DNA of 64,000 nt from Mycolicibacterium setense. GTDB lineage: Bacteria > Actinomycetota > Actinomycetes > Mycobacteriales > Mycobacteriaceae. Under the pieces are notes generated by a model. The model saw only the letters and a list, made by a program, of their open reading frames with translations. It did not search any database and was not told where the DNA came from. The stretch lies in contig NZ_JTJW01000007.1 of the NCBI RefSeq assembly GCF_000805385.1, positions 144,322 through 208,321 on the forward strand. The letters run 5' to 3'. The translations under genes were made by a program, and so were the position numbers. Every line of letters begins with the position of its first letter. Position 1 is the first letter of the stretch. Shown one piece after another: positions 49,257 through 58,098 of this stretch.

Positions 49257-49262
49257 TATGGT
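49257..49262 (+). promoter_or_regulatory. -10 element TATGGT for a leaderless transcript
   Basis: TATGGT, seven nt, then ATG 49270. Confidence 0.5.
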
Positions 49263-49269
49263 GTGCGTC

Positions 49270-50022
49270 ATGAGTCTCAAGCAGCGGCTACCGCTGTTGC
49301 GGTGGTCGTTCATCCGGATGGGAATCGGCGCCAGGCACTTCACCCGCACCGGACAGTGGGGCGACGGCCGGGAGGCCGCGGCCGCCGATTATGTGGTGGC
49401 CAATGCCCGCGCCGGCGACCTCGACGACGTCATCGCCACCATCGACACGTTCGCCTACGAGAAGTCGTTTCTGATCAACGTCGGCGACGAGAAGGGCGCG
49501 CTGCTCGACACCGCGGTCAGCCGGTCCGACCCGCGGCTGGCCCTGGAGCTGGGCACCTACTGCGGTTACGGGGCGATGCGTATTGCCCGTGCCGCCCCCG
49601 CGGCCCGAGTGTTCTCGGTCGAGTTCTCCCCCACCAACGCCGAGATCGCCCGACGCATCTGGGCCCACGCAGGGGTGGCCGACCGCATCACGTGCGTGGT
49701 CGGGACCATCGGCGACGGCGGACACACGCTGGACGCCCTCGCGTCCCACGGATTCGACGCGGGCCAGTTGGATTTCGTGTTCCTCGATCACGACAAGAAC
49801 GCCTATCTGCCCGACCTGCAGAGCCTGCTGGATCGCGGCTGGCTGCATCCGGGCTCGATCGTCGTCGCCGACAACGTGAAGTTGCCGGGGGCGCCGAAGT
49901 ACCTGGCTTATATGCAGGAGCAGCAGGGTTCGCTCTGGAAGACCAGACATCACAAGACACACGCCGAGTACCAGACCCTGCTGCCGGACCTGGTGCTGGA
50001 ATCGGAGTACCTGGGCGGCTAA
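49270..50022 (+). CDS. O-methyltransferase (catechol-type, SAM-dependent)
   Basis: 250 aa from ATG 49270, supported by leaderless spacing; GTG 49258 is in frame four codons earlier but lies in the -10. Rossmann methyltransferase features: LALELGTYCGYGAMRIARAA (SAM loop), VFSVEFSPTNAEIARRIW, FVFLDHDKNAYLPDL with the metal-binding Asp, and VVADNVKLPGAP with the DN pair. This is the pattern of Mg2+-dependent catechol O-methyltransferases. It is the only plus-strand gene in the right-hand core and converges on xerD with a 4-bp stop overlap. Substrate unknown. Confidence 0.9.
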   Translation: MSLKQRLPLLRWSFIRMGIGARHFTRTGQWGDGREAAAADYVVANARAGDLDDVIATIDTFAYEKSFLINVGDEKGALLDTAVSRSDPRLALELGTYCGYGAMRIARAAPAARVFSVEFSPTNAEIARRIWAHAGVADRITCVVGTIGDGGHTLDALASHGFDAGQLDFVFLDHDKNAYLPDLQSLLDRGWLHPGSIVVADNVKLPGAPKYLAYMQEQQGSLWKTRHHKTHAEYQTLLPDLVLESEYLGG

Positions 50023-50975
50023 CGCGCCCGCGGGTGCGCGCCGGCCCATACCTCGCGCAGCGTGTGCACGGTGACCATGGTGTAGATCTGCGTGGTGGTC
50101 ACCGAGGCGTGGCCCAGCAGTTCCTGAACGACGCGGACGTCGGCGCCGCCGTCGAGCAGGTGGGTCGCGAACGAGTGCCGCAGTGTGTGCGGTGACACCG
50201 CCGAGGTGATGCCGGCGCGCTCGGCCGCATCCTGCAGCACCTGCCAGGCGCTCTGCCGCGACAGCCGCCCACCGCGCGCGTTCAGAAAGATGCCGGGGTT
50301 GCCGCGGCCCCGCCTGGCCAGATCCGGACGCCCCCGCACCAGGTAGGCGTCGAGGGCGCTGACGGCGGGACGACCGATGGGCACGAGCCGTTGCTTGCCG
50401 CCCTTGCCGCGGAGCAGCACCGAGCGCGCGTGGGTGTCGATGTCGTCGACGTCGAGGCCAACGGCTTCCGAGATTCGCGCCCCGGTCGAGTACAGCAGTT
50501 CCAGCAACGCACGATTGCGCAGGGTCAGTGGACCGTCGGCCTCGCTGTCCCCGCCGGCGGCTTCGAGTAAGGCCAGGACCTCGTCGAGGGTGAGACTCTT
50601 GGGCAGCCTGCGGCTGGGGGTGGGTGGTTTCACGCCGCGGGCCACATCGAGATCGGTCATGCCCTCGGCCGTGGCGAACCGGTGCAGTCCGCGGACCGCC
50701 ACCACCGCCCTGGCGGCCGAAACCGCCGACAGCGCAACCACACCCGAGTCGGGGTCGCCGCGGCGCAGTGCGATCAGGAAGTCGCTGACATCGGTCTCGG
50801 CCACCTGGGCCAGATCGTCGATTCCGCGTTGGCTCAGGTGCTCGGCGTAGCGGCGAAGGTCGCGCCGGTAGGAGCTCAAGGTGTTGGCCGCCACCCCCCG
50901 CTCGATCGTCAGATGATCGAGGTAGCCCTGCAATTGGTCGTCGAGGGCTGACCGGAGGGGCGACGGGGTGGTCAT
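50019..50975 (-). CDS. xerD: Site-specific tyrosine recombinase XerD
   Basis: 318 aa from ATG 50975, overlapping the NUDIX stop (ATGA). The N-terminal SAM-like domain (about 8-105) starts LDDQLQGYLDHLTIERGVAA. The catalytic residues are all present: Arg in YSTGARISEAVGL, Lys in RGKGGKQRLVP, His-x-x-Arg in HTLRHSFATH, His in LLGHASVTTTQ and the nucleophile Tyr in IYTMVTV. Together with XerC it resolves chromosome dimers at dif. The pyrG-NUDIX-xerD order is the usual mycobacterial one. Confidence 0.95.
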   Translation of the reverse strand: MTTPSPLRSALDDQLQGYLDHLTIERGVAANTLSSYRRDLRRYAEHLSQRGIDDLAQVAETDVSDFLIALRRGDPDSGVVALSAVSAARAVVAVRGLHRFATAEGMTDLDVARGVKPPTPSRRLPKSLTLDEVLALLEAAGGDSEADGPLTLRNRALLELLYSTGARISEAVGLDVDDIDTHARSVLLRGKGGKQRLVPIGRPAVSALDAYLVRGRPDLARRGRGNPGIFLNARGGRLSRQSAWQVLQDAAERAGITSAVSPHTLRHSFATHLLDGGADVRVVQELLGHASVTTTQIYTMVTVHTLREVWAGAHPRAR

Positions 50976-51592
50976 TGCAGTCCTTTGCGCCGCCTGAACG
51001 CTGTCGGCTGGTCGATCCATTCCGACTCGACCGGCCGCAGGGCTTCCGCACCGGGCATCGCATGCGCGGCCAGAATGCCCGCCACCGCAATGCCATTCAC
51101 GATGTCGCCGGAGAACACCCGCCGCACGGCTTCCTTCAGTGGTATCCGCTCGACCACCATGTCGGCTTCCTCGTGCTCGCCCTGCGGGCGTCCGATGTCG
51201 GTCAGTCCGGTGGCCAGGAAGACCCGCACGCTTTCGTCGGAGAATCCGGGCGTCGAGTCGAGATCGACCAGTACCTGCCAGTGCGCGGCGGCCAGGCCGA
51301 CCTCTTCGGCGAGCTCGCGAGCCGCGGTCACCTCCGGCCGTTCCCCGCCGAGATCCAGTAGACCGGCGGGCAGTTCCCAGAGCCGACGGCCCAGCGGGTG
51401 GCGGTACTGGTACACAAGTACCACGTTGCCGTCCTCGTCGAGGGCCACCACGGCCACCGCACCGTAGTGCTCCACGACCTCGCGCCGGGCCGAACCACCG
51501 CCGGGCATGCTGACCTCGTCCGCGCGCAGGGCGAAAATGTTTCCGACATAGACGGTTTCACTCGCCAGCGTCTCGAACTCGTGTTCAGCCAA
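50972..51592 (-). CDS. NUDIX hydrolase, ADP-ribose pyrophosphatase type
   Basis: 206 aa. Start set at TTG 51592 (LAEHEFETLASETVYVG, initiator Met expected), which overlaps the end of pyrG by 8 nt and matches the known mycobacterial ADP-ribose pyrophosphatase start MAEH. The substrate loop YQYRHPLGRRLWELPAGLL precedes the NUDIX box, which ends AARELAEEVG. TPGFSDESVRVFLATGL is the C-terminal signature of ADPRases. It hydrolyses ADP-ribose to AMP and ribose 5-phosphate with Mg2+ or Mn2+. It lies within the pyrG-xerD operon. Confidence 0.92.
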   Translation of the reverse strand: MAEHEFETLASETVYVGNIFALRADEVSMPGGGSARREVVEHYGAVAVVALDEDGNVVLVYQYRHPLGRRLWELPAGLLDLGGERPEVTAARELAEEVGLAAAHWQVLVDLDSTPGFSDESVRVFLATGLTDIGRPQGEHEEADMVVERIPLKEAVRRVFSGDIVNGIAVAGILAAHAMPGAEALRPVESEWIDQPTAFRRRKGLQ

Positions 51593-53345
51593 GAGAAGGG
51601 GCTTCGGCTTCGTCCACCGGGATCTGCCCGTCCTCGCCCTCTTCGGTGAAGTGTTCGGGAAGGTCCATTCCGGGCAACCGCTCCTCGGCCTTGTAATCCA
51701 GCGCCGCCCCGATGAACGCCGCGAACAGCGGATGCGGCCGCGTCGGGCGGCTCTTGAGTTCGGGGTGGGCCTGGGTGCCGACCAGGAACGGGTGCAGCTT
51801 GGCGTCGTATTCGACGAACTCGACCAGGTGTCCGTCGGGCGAGGTGCCGCTGAACCGCAGCCCGCTCTCGGCGATCCGGTCCCGGTAGGCATTGTTGACC
51901 TCGAAGCGGTGCCGGTGCCGTTCGGACACGTCGGTGGCCTGATACGCCTGTGCCACAATCGATCCCGCTTCCAGCACGGCCGGATAGGCGCCCAGTCGCA
52001 TCGTTCCGCCCAGGTCCGCCTCGCCGGCAACGGCGTCCTTCTGATCGGCCATCGTGGAGATCACGGGATCGGGTGTCAACGGATCGAACTCGGCAGAGTT
52101 GGCGTCGGAGATACCGACCGACCGGGCCGCCTCGATCACGATGCACTGCAGCCCCAGACAGAGCCCGAGGACCGGCAGCCGACGCTTGCGGGCAAAGGAG
52201 ATGGCTCCGAGCTTGCCCTCGATGCCGCGGATACCGAAGCCGCCGGGGATCAGCACCCCGTCGACATCGGACAACGCCGCCACCGCACCGGCGTCGGTCT
52301 CGCAGTCATCGGAGGCGACCCACCGGATCTCCACCTTGGCACGGTGTTTGAAACCACCGGCGCGCAGCGCCTCAGCCACCGACAGGTAGGCGTCCGAGAG
52401 GTCGATGTACTTGCCCACCAAGGCAATCCGGACGGTTTCCTGAGGCTCGTGGACCCGGCGCAGCAGATCGTCCCACTCCGACCAGTCCACGTCACGGAAC
52501 GGCAGGTTCAACCGGCGCACCACGTACGCGTCGAGTTCCTCGCGGTGCAGCACCTTGGGGATGTCGTAGATGGACGGTGCGTCCGGGGTGGAGATGACGC
52601 CGTCGACATCGACGTCGCACATCAGCGCGATCTTGTTCTTGAGCGGCTCGGGAACATCACGGTCACAGCGCAGGATCAGCGCATCGGGGGTGATACCGAT
52701 GCTGCGCAGTGCGGCCACCGAGTGCTGGGTCGGCTTGGTCTTGAGTTCGCCGGAGGGGGCCAGGTAGGGCACCAACGACACGTGGAGGAAGAAGCAGTTC
52801 TCCCGGCCGACCTCGTGGCGCACCTGGCGGGCCGCCTCGAGAAACGGCAGTGACTCGATATCGCCGACCGTGCCGCCAATTTCGGTGATCACGATGTCGG
52901 GGCGCCGCCCGGCTGCGTCGGGCTCGGCCATCGCCAGGATGCGGCTCTTGATCTCGTCGGTGATGTGGGGAATCACCTGCACGGTGTCACCCAGGTACTC
53001 GCCGCGGCGTTCCTTCGCGATCACCGACGAGTAGACCTGTCCGGTGGTCACGTTGGCCGACTGCGACAGGTCGCGATCCAGGAAGCGCTCGTAGTGGCCG
53101 ACGTCGAGGTCGGTCTCCGCGCCGTCCTCCGTGACGAACACCTCGCCGTGCTGGAACGGGTTCATGGTGCCCGGATCGACGTTCAGGTAGGGATCGAGCT
53201 TCTGCATCGTCACCTGCAGCCCCCGCGCGGTGAGCAGCTGACCGAGGCTTGAGGCGGTCAGCCCCTTACCCAGTGAAGACACCACACCACCGGTGACGAA
53301 GAGGTGTTTGGTGGCGGTGTGCGGGTGCTTGCGTAAGGCGGGCAA
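51585..53345 (-). CDS. pyrG: CTP synthase
   Basis: 586 aa from TTG 53345, chosen because GGAGG lies 5 nt upstream; ATG 53351 abuts the GGAGG and is unlikely. It makes CTP from UTP, ATP and glutamine. The synthase domain (about 1-275) has KHLFVTGGVVSSLGKGLTAS, GTMNPFQHGEVFVTEDGAET and TEIGGTVGDIES. The glutaminase domain has the nucleophile Cys in PVLGLCLGLQCIVIE and the His/Glu pair in TQAHPELKSRPTRP. The C-terminal tail beyond the glutaminase (about 555-586) is acidic and species-variable. It is the first gene of pyrG-NUDIX-xerD. Confidence 0.97.
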   Translation of the reverse strand: MPALRKHPHTATKHLFVTGGVVSSLGKGLTASSLGQLLTARGLQVTMQKLDPYLNVDPGTMNPFQHGEVFVTEDGAETDLDVGHYERFLDRDLSQSANVTTGQVYSSVIAKERRGEYLGDTVQVIPHITDEIKSRILAMAEPDAAGRRPDIVITEIGGTVGDIESLPFLEAARQVRHEVGRENCFFLHVSLVPYLAPSGELKTKPTQHSVAALRSIGITPDALILRCDRDVPEPLKNKIALMCDVDVDGVISTPDAPSIYDIPKVLHREELDAYVVRRLNLPFRDVDWSEWDDLLRRVHEPQETVRIALVGKYIDLSDAYLSVAEALRAGGFKHRAKVEIRWVASDDCETDAGAVAALSDVDGVLIPGGFGIRGIEGKLGAISFARKRRLPVLGLCLGLQCIVIEAARSVGISDANSAEFDPLTPDPVISTMADQKDAVAGEADLGGTMRLGAYPAVLEAGSIVAQAYQATDVSERHRHRFEVNNAYRDRIAESGLRFSGTSPDGHLVEFVEYDAKLHPFLVGTQAHPELKSRPTRPHPLFAAFIGAALDYKAEERLPGMDLPEHFTEEGEDGQIPVDEAEAPSLG

Positions 53346-53488
53346 AAGCATCCTCCGTGACGACTGGCAGGGAATCAATAAACGAGCTGTGGCCTGCCGA
53401 CCCACGGAAGTTCACCTTAACACCGACGGCGACAAGCCGTCGCTGACGCGCCGTCGGCACGCGCGCGACCAGAAGGTGGCTCGGGGCG

Positions 53489-54430
53489 CTACTGCGGGAC
53501 GGTCACCGACGTCGCGCCCTGCCCGGTTCCGTATTTGCCGGGCTTGCCCCCGCCGACGAGATCGCTCAGCGCCAGGACGGCAGTGATCTGACCGGCGCTG
53601 GAATCGGCGTCGTCCACGGTGCTCACCACGCCGGTCAGACCGGCATCTGACCTGGTCACCGCGACCGGCCCGGTTCCGGATGCCGATCCCGAGCGCCCCG
53701 CGAGCACGGTCCCCGTGCCGTGTGGCGCCAGCCCGGCGGCGAACCTGGCCATGGTCGCGCCGCGGTTGCCGCCGTCCTCGCCGAGCCCGCCTCCGGTCAC
53801 GATCAGCGCCGTGTTGGCCGCCCCGATGTGCGGATCGTCATACGTGAGGAAGCCTGTGTCGCGAAGCGCCGTGAGCACGGTCTGGCGCTGCATGTCATCG
53901 ACCGGTGCCGCGGCCGGGTTCTTGTCGATCAGCAGGGTGATACCCAACAGATCGCCTGCCTGGGATCCCTGGTCCACCGCTGCCGTGCTCAGTTGCCTGC
54001 CGGCCGGCACGATCGGCGAGTTGACCACCGAGAGCAGCTTGTCGGCCGAATTCGCTTCGACGAACTCGGTGGTGAGGGCGATCTTCCCGGTCACCGTGCC
54101 GCCCGCATCGCGGATGAATCGTGACACCGCGTCCACGTCGCCGTCGACGGCGTCCGGCGTGCGGAACACCACCACCGACTTGTCCCTCAGCGCGTCGCGC
54201 AACATCCGCGGCGCCATCTGCGCATCGAATTCGCCTGCGGCATTGAGCCTTTCGTTGAGAGCGTTCTTGCCCTCGGTGAGGGTGTCGATCTGGTGCTGCA
54301 ATTCCTTCTTGTCATCGCGAAGTCCCGACAACACGGTGTTCGACAGCAAGCCCGAACCGAGGGCCACCCCGATGGCAAGCGCCAGAAACACCGACGCCAA
54401 CGAAATCGCATGTGCGCGTAGCGTGATCAC
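53489..54430 (-). CDS. mctB: Copper transporter MctB (outer-membrane-linked)
   Basis: 313 aa from ATG 54430. A single N-terminal membrane segment (SLASVFLALAIGVALGSGLL, about 10-29) is followed by a coiled-coil (LRDDKKELQHQIDTLTEGKN, about 37-56) and a large extracytoplasmic domain ending VTVPQ. The length and order match mycobacterial MctB, required for copper resistance by keeping periplasmic copper low. It follows steA by 15 nt. The two genes are conserved neighbours upstream of pyrG. Confidence 0.93.
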   Translation of the reverse strand: MITLRAHAISLASVFLALAIGVALGSGLLSNTVLSGLRDDKKELQHQIDTLTEGKNALNERLNAAGEFDAQMAPRMLRDALRDKSVVVFRTPDAVDGDVDAVSRFIRDAGGTVTGKIALTTEFVEANSADKLLSVVNSPIVPAGRQLSTAAVDQGSQAGDLLGITLLIDKNPAAAPVDDMQRQTVLTALRDTGFLTYDDPHIGAANTALIVTGGGLGEDGGNRGATMARFAAGLAPHGTGTVLAGRSGSASGTGPVAVTRSDAGLTGVVSTVDDADSSAGQITAVLALSDLVGGGKPGKYGTGQGATSVTVPQ

Positions 54431-54445
54431 AGCTCACCGACCCAT

Positions 54446-55630
54446 TCAGCTGACGAGACCCTGCACCCAGAGCGTGAATCGGTTCCAGTAGTCGGCGACC
54501 CAGTCCAGGACGGCGCCGTCGGCCCGCGACACCCACAGCGCGACGACCACGGCCACCAACATGGCCAGGACCAGCAGAGCGATCGCCCCGCCGGACACCC
54601 GGCTGCGGTACAGCGTCGCCACGGCCTTGGCGTCGACGAGCTTCTCCCCGACCTTCAACCGGGTCAGGAACGTGGACGGGTTGCTGCGCTGGCGCGAACG
54701 GTCGAAGAACTCCTCGATCGAGGCGGTGTGACCGGCCGTCACGATCAGCGATGCGCCGTGGTGGTCGCACAGCAGCAGTGCCAGATCCGCGGCCGATCCG
54801 GCCGCCGGGAACGTCATGGCGCCGACCCCGAGATCCTGGATGCGTTCCAGGCCGGCGGCGTGCCCGTCGGCATCGGCCGGCAGCACCACCTGGGCGCCGC
54901 ACCGCAGCACCTCGACACTCATCTTGTCCGGGTCGCCGACGATGAGCGCGGGCCGGTAACCGGCCTTGCGCAGCACGTCCGCGCCGGCACCGACGCCCAC
55001 CAGCACGGGCTGGTACTCCTTGATGAACGGCTTGAGCGCCTTGAGGTCCTCGGCGGCGTCGGGTTCCTCCGCGACGATCACCACGTGCCTGCGGTGCAGG
55101 TCCACGTCGACGTTCGGGATTCCGATGCCGTCGATCAGCAGCGGGCTCTCACTGCGGATGAACTCGATGGTGTTGCCGGCGAAGGCTTCCAGGTGCGCGA
55201 CGAGACCGCTCTTGGCGTCGTGCATCAACTCGTGGATCTCTTGATCGTTGCGCTCGGTACCCACGGCGATGCGGCGGTCACCGGAGTACACCCCGCCGTT
55301 GTTCAGGCGGATCCGTGCCCCGTCCTTGATCTTCTTGAAGACGTCGGGCCCGGCCTCGTCGATCAATACGACACCGTTGGCGACGAGCACCTCGGGGCCC
55401 AGGTTCGGGTACCGGCCGGAGATCGACGGCGAGGCGTTGACGACACCGGCGATGTTGGCCTCCACCAGCGCATCGGCGGTGATCCGGTCCAGGTCCTGGG
55501 CGTCGAGGACGACGATGTCACCGGGGCCGACGCGCCGCAGCAGCCGGTCGATATCGCGGTCCACTCGAGCAGTGCCGGTCACTCCCGGACGCGTACTGGC
55601 ATTGCGGGTGAGCAACGTGGACATCTTCAT
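54446..55630 (-). CDS. steA: SteA, cell-division/cell-wall-linked protein
   Basis: 394 aa from ATG 55630; ATG 55624 would remove two residues. The large cytoplasmic domain resembles thiamine pyrophosphokinase-like folds: YQPVLVGVGAGADVLRKAGY, RPALIVGDPDKMS and LPADADGHAAGLERIQDLG. One membrane helix lies near the C-terminus (GAIALLVLAMLVAVVVALWV, about 345-364). In corynebacteria SteA with SteB controls the mycolic-acid-rich cell envelope during septation; MctB occupies the SteB-like neighbour position here. Catalytic activity is not established. Confidence 0.93.
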   Translation of the reverse strand: MKMSTLLTRNASTRPGVTGTARVDRDIDRLLRRVGPGDIVVLDAQDLDRITADALVEANIAGVVNASPSISGRYPNLGPEVLVANGVVLIDEAGPDVFKKIKDGARIRLNNGGVYSGDRRIAVGTERNDQEIHELMHDAKSGLVAHLEAFAGNTIEFIRSESPLLIDGIGIPNVDVDLHRRHVVIVAEEPDAAEDLKALKPFIKEYQPVLVGVGAGADVLRKAGYRPALIVGDPDKMSVEVLRCGAQVVLPADADGHAAGLERIQDLGVGAMTFPAAGSAADLALLLCDHHGASLIVTAGHTASIEEFFDRSRQRSNPSTFLTRLKVGEKLVDAKAVATLYRSRVSGGAIALLVLAMLVAVVVALWVSRADGAVLDWVADYWNRFTLWVQGLVS

Positions 55631-55730
55631 GCGCCGATTCTGTCGGGCATCCCCGGTCAGGCGGCGGAGGCGCGCCGTAACACCAGCCTCACAAGTTGTG
55701 TTTAGTCACATCAGTAACAGCACTTCGGTC

Positions 55731-56252
55731 TCAATCCCGCTTCGCCGCATAGTGCCGCGCAGCCTTGGCACGGTTGCCACAGGTGGCCATCGAATGCCAG
55801 CGCCGGGCGCCGTTCTTCGAGGTGTCGTGGAACCACAGGATGCAGTGCGGATGTGCGCATTGCTTGACCCGGTCGGGCGCGTCGCCCAGCAACCGCAGCA
55901 GGTTGTCCGCGGCCAGCCAGCCGGCGAGCCATTCCGGCTCCGACACCTCGGCAGCCTCGGCAGGGCCCGACGCCGTGAGCGAGCGCCGGATGCAACCGTG
56001 TTCCAGCACCTCGTTCACCCCATCGACCGACCCTGCCTGCAGAGCCTCAAGGATCGCCTCGCGGGCCGCGACCAGTGCGGTCCGTGACTTCTCATCGGCC
56101 CCGCAACGATCCGCCAATCCATTGGCCAGCAACCAGCACCGCAGGCCCTCGACATCTGCGAGGAGGTCCTGCGGGCCATCCGCCGACATCCACCGGGTGT
56201 TCAGCAGATCCAGCGCAAGTGGTTCGCCGACATGCGGGCGCGGATCACGCAT
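55731..56252 (-). CDS. CGNR zinc-finger transcriptional regulator
   Basis: 173 aa from ATG 56252; in-frame codons upstream to 56291 lack a ribosome site. The N-terminal domain (about 1-120; PLALDLLNTRWMSADGPQDL) is the ABATE-type stress-sensing fold. The C-terminal CGNR finger (about 130-173) has QCAHPHCILWFHDTSKNGAR and WHSMATCGNRAKAARHYA. It is divergent from the VOC/PPOX operon, and inverted repeats lie in the 142-bp gap, so it probably controls that pair. The inducer is unknown. Confidence 0.9.
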   Translation of the reverse strand: MRDPRPHVGEPLALDLLNTRWMSADGPQDLLADVEGLRCWLLANGLADRCGADEKSRTALVAAREAILEALQAGSVDGVNEVLEHGCIRRSLTASGPAEAAEVSEPEWLAGWLAADNLLRLLGDAPDRVKQCAHPHCILWFHDTSKNGARRWHSMATCGNRAKAARHYAAKRD

Positions 56253-56301
56253 ACCTGAGGGTAACCACGCGCCGGGGACATCAAGGGCCACCCGCCCAAC
56301 T

Positions 56302-56378
56302 AACCATCGAATTCAAGTTAGATGGTTGACGACTCTTGGCACTCCGCTCTAACCTACTTAAGCAATCACATTGGTTAG
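56302..56378. promoter_or_regulatory. Cluster of inverted repeats between the CGNR gene and the VOC gene
   Basis: AACCATC (56302-56308) and GATGGTT (56321-56327) form one inverted pair. CTAACC (56349-56354) and GGTTAG (56373-56378) form another. Shared GGTTAG/GGTTG half-sites suggest one factor binding more than once. Confidence 0.5.
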
Positions 56379-56394
56379 CCATCAGGAGGACTGC

Positions 56395-56856
56395 ATGACC
56401 GCGACCACCACACCCCGACTCGCCACCGGGCACGTCGGCATCAACGTCACCGACCTGGACCGGTCTGTCGCCTTCTACCGGAACGCGCTGGGTTTCGAAC
56501 CACTGGCCGTCAACACCGAGGGCGAACACCGGTACGCCTTCCTCGGCACGGGCGGGACGCTGCGGCTGACCCTGTGGCAGCAGAGCAATGGCCGGTTCTC
56601 CACCGAAACGCCGGGCCTGCATCACCTTTCATTCGAGGCAGCCGATATCGACGAAGTGCGGACCGTCGAGACCGCACTGAAGGCGCTGGGCGCGGAGTTC
56701 ACGCACGACGGCGTCGTCGCGCACGGCGAGGGCGCCGCATCCGGCGGCATCTTCTTCACCGATCCTGACGGCACCCGGCTCGAGGTGTACGCACCGAATG
56801 GTGGGCAGAGCGCTCCCGCACCACACGGCGCGGCGCCCACCTGCGGATTCTTCTGA
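56395..56856 (+). CDS. VOC-family (glyoxalase/dioxygenase-like) protein
   Basis: 153 aa from ATG 56395 with AGGAGG 5 nt upstream. It has a paired beta-alpha-beta-beta-beta module: LATGHVGINVTDLDRSVAFY at the start and GGIFFTDPDGTRLEVYAPNG at the end. The metal ligands expected from the family are His (GHVGIN), His (GLHHLSFEA) and Glu (RLEVY). This set fits glyoxalases, extradiol dioxygenases or antibiotic-binding proteins. The Pro/Ala-rich tail (SAPAPHGAAPTCGFF) is short and ends in Cys-Gly-Phe-Phe. It is the first gene of an operon with a PPOX-type flavoprotein. Confidence 0.87.
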   Translation: MTATTTPRLATGHVGINVTDLDRSVAFYRNALGFEPLAVNTEGEHRYAFLGTGGTLRLTLWQQSNGRFSTETPGLHHLSFEAADIDEVRTVETALKALGAEFTHDGVVAHGEGAASGGIFFTDPDGTRLEVYAPNGGQSAPAPHGAAPTCGFF

Positions 56857-56869
56857 GCTGAAGGTGAAC

Positions 56870-57772
56870 ATGTATCACTCGGGCGAGTTGGCGGTGCAGC
56901 GGCGAATGGGACAGGAGGCTGTCGCCTCCCGCGTCGGCCGCATGATCCGCACCGAAGTTCCCTCGGCCGCCGCCGCATTCCTCGCCGAACAGCCGATGAT
57001 CGTGATCGCCGCGGCCGACGTCGGCGGCCGGATGTGGACCAGCTTGATCACCGGTCCGCCCGGCTTCGTCCACGCCGACGATCCGCGCACGATCATCCTC
57101 GGGGCGCAGCCGGTGCCCGGCGATCCGCTTGCCGATGTGCTGCGCAGCCGGCAGCAGGTCGGAATGATCGCGATCGAGCCACAGACCCGGCGCCGGATGC
57201 GGGTCAACGGCTTCGCCGAACCGGCAGGGACCGACCTGCGGATCCACACCGATCAGGTGTATTCGAACTGCCCGAAGTACATCTCGCGCAGGGACATCGC
57301 CGAGGTGCGGTCGACGGTGGATTTGCCCGACGTACAGCGTGGCGAGTCACTGACCGACCGACAGCGACTGCTCATCGGCTCTACCGACGCATTCTTCGTC
57401 GGTTCGGCGGATGCGAGTGGTAACGCCGACGCGTCCCACCGAGGCGGCAATCCTGGTTTTCTGCAGGTGCTCTCATCTCGGCGGCTGCGCTGGCCCGACT
57501 ACCGCGGCAATTCGATGTTCATGACGCTGGGCAATATCGACGCCAACCCGCGGTGCGGGCTGTTGGTGGTCGACTGGTCGTCCGGATCGACGATCCAGCT
57601 CACCGGGTCCGCCGAAATCAACTGGGATGAAGCCGATTCCAGTGCCGGCGCACAATGCGCGGTCGACTTCTCGATCGACGAGGTGGTGGAGCTGGCCCAC
57701 GTCAGCCCGTTTCGATGGGGCTCCGCACAGTTGTCGCCGGCCAATCCGGGCCTGACCACTGATCGCGACTAG
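56870..57772 (+). CDS. Pyridoxamine 5'-phosphate oxidase-like flavoprotein
   Basis: 300 aa from ATG 56870, 13 nt after the VOC stop, with GAAGGTG upstream. It contains two split-barrel segments: about 25-125 (AAAAFLAEQPMIVIAAADVG, GRMWTSLITGPPGFVH) and about 155-290 (TDAFFVGSADASGNADASHR, GNSMFMTLGNIDANPRCGLL). The second segment carries the FMN-binding pattern, with Arg in PDYRGNSMF. Members of this branch reduce or sense quinone- or F420-like compounds, but the role is not fixed. It is co-transcribed with the VOC gene and convergent with the DUF4287 gene. Confidence 0.85.
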   Translation: MYHSGELAVQRRMGQEAVASRVGRMIRTEVPSAAAAFLAEQPMIVIAAADVGGRMWTSLITGPPGFVHADDPRTIILGAQPVPGDPLADVLRSRQQVGMIAIEPQTRRRMRVNGFAEPAGTDLRIHTDQVYSNCPKYISRRDIAEVRSTVDLPDVQRGESLTDRQRLLIGSTDAFFVGSADASGNADASHRGGNPGFLQVLSSRRLRWPDYRGNSMFMTLGNIDANPRCGLLVVDWSSGSTIQLTGSAEINWDEADSSAGAQCAVDFSIDEVVELAHVSPFRWGSAQLSPANPGLTTDRD

Positions 57773-57978
57773 GTACGGCCCTCGGCGAGGGTATGGGCAA
57801 CCAGCGCGTTGGCGTGCCCGTGGCCCATGCCGTGCTCGGACTTGAGCCACCCGACCAACTCCATGTGTTTGGCCAATGGCGACGACCGAATCAGTTCCTG
57901 CCACTGCGCGATCGGCCGCCCGTACTTCTTCTCGATCGACGGGAAGTAACTCGCCGGCCCCTTCACGGTTTCCGCCAT
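57769..57978 (-). CDS. DUF4287 small protein
   Basis: 69 aa from ATG 57978. It has the family pattern KGPASYFPSIEKKYGRPIAQW, then HMELVGWLKSEHGMGHGHAN and ALVAHTLAEG: a small helical domain containing a helix-hairpin-like GMGHGHAN turn. DUF4287 proteins are widespread and uncharacterised, sometimes fused to DUF5655. Its stop overlaps the PPOX stop by 4 bp. No partner gene is evident. Confidence 0.87.
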   Translation of the reverse strand: MAETVKGPASYFPSIEKKYGRPIAQWQELIRSSPLAKHMELVGWLKSEHGMGHGHANALVAHTLAEGRT

Positions 57979-58098
57979 GGATGCCCCTTCGGTTGTGGTT
58001 GCAGATCTTCGTGTACCGACCGGGAACCAGGCGCAAACTCATCGCGACGATCTCCGGCCACGCCGGCAATCACACGCGCAGCTCCGTCGGAAACCGTC

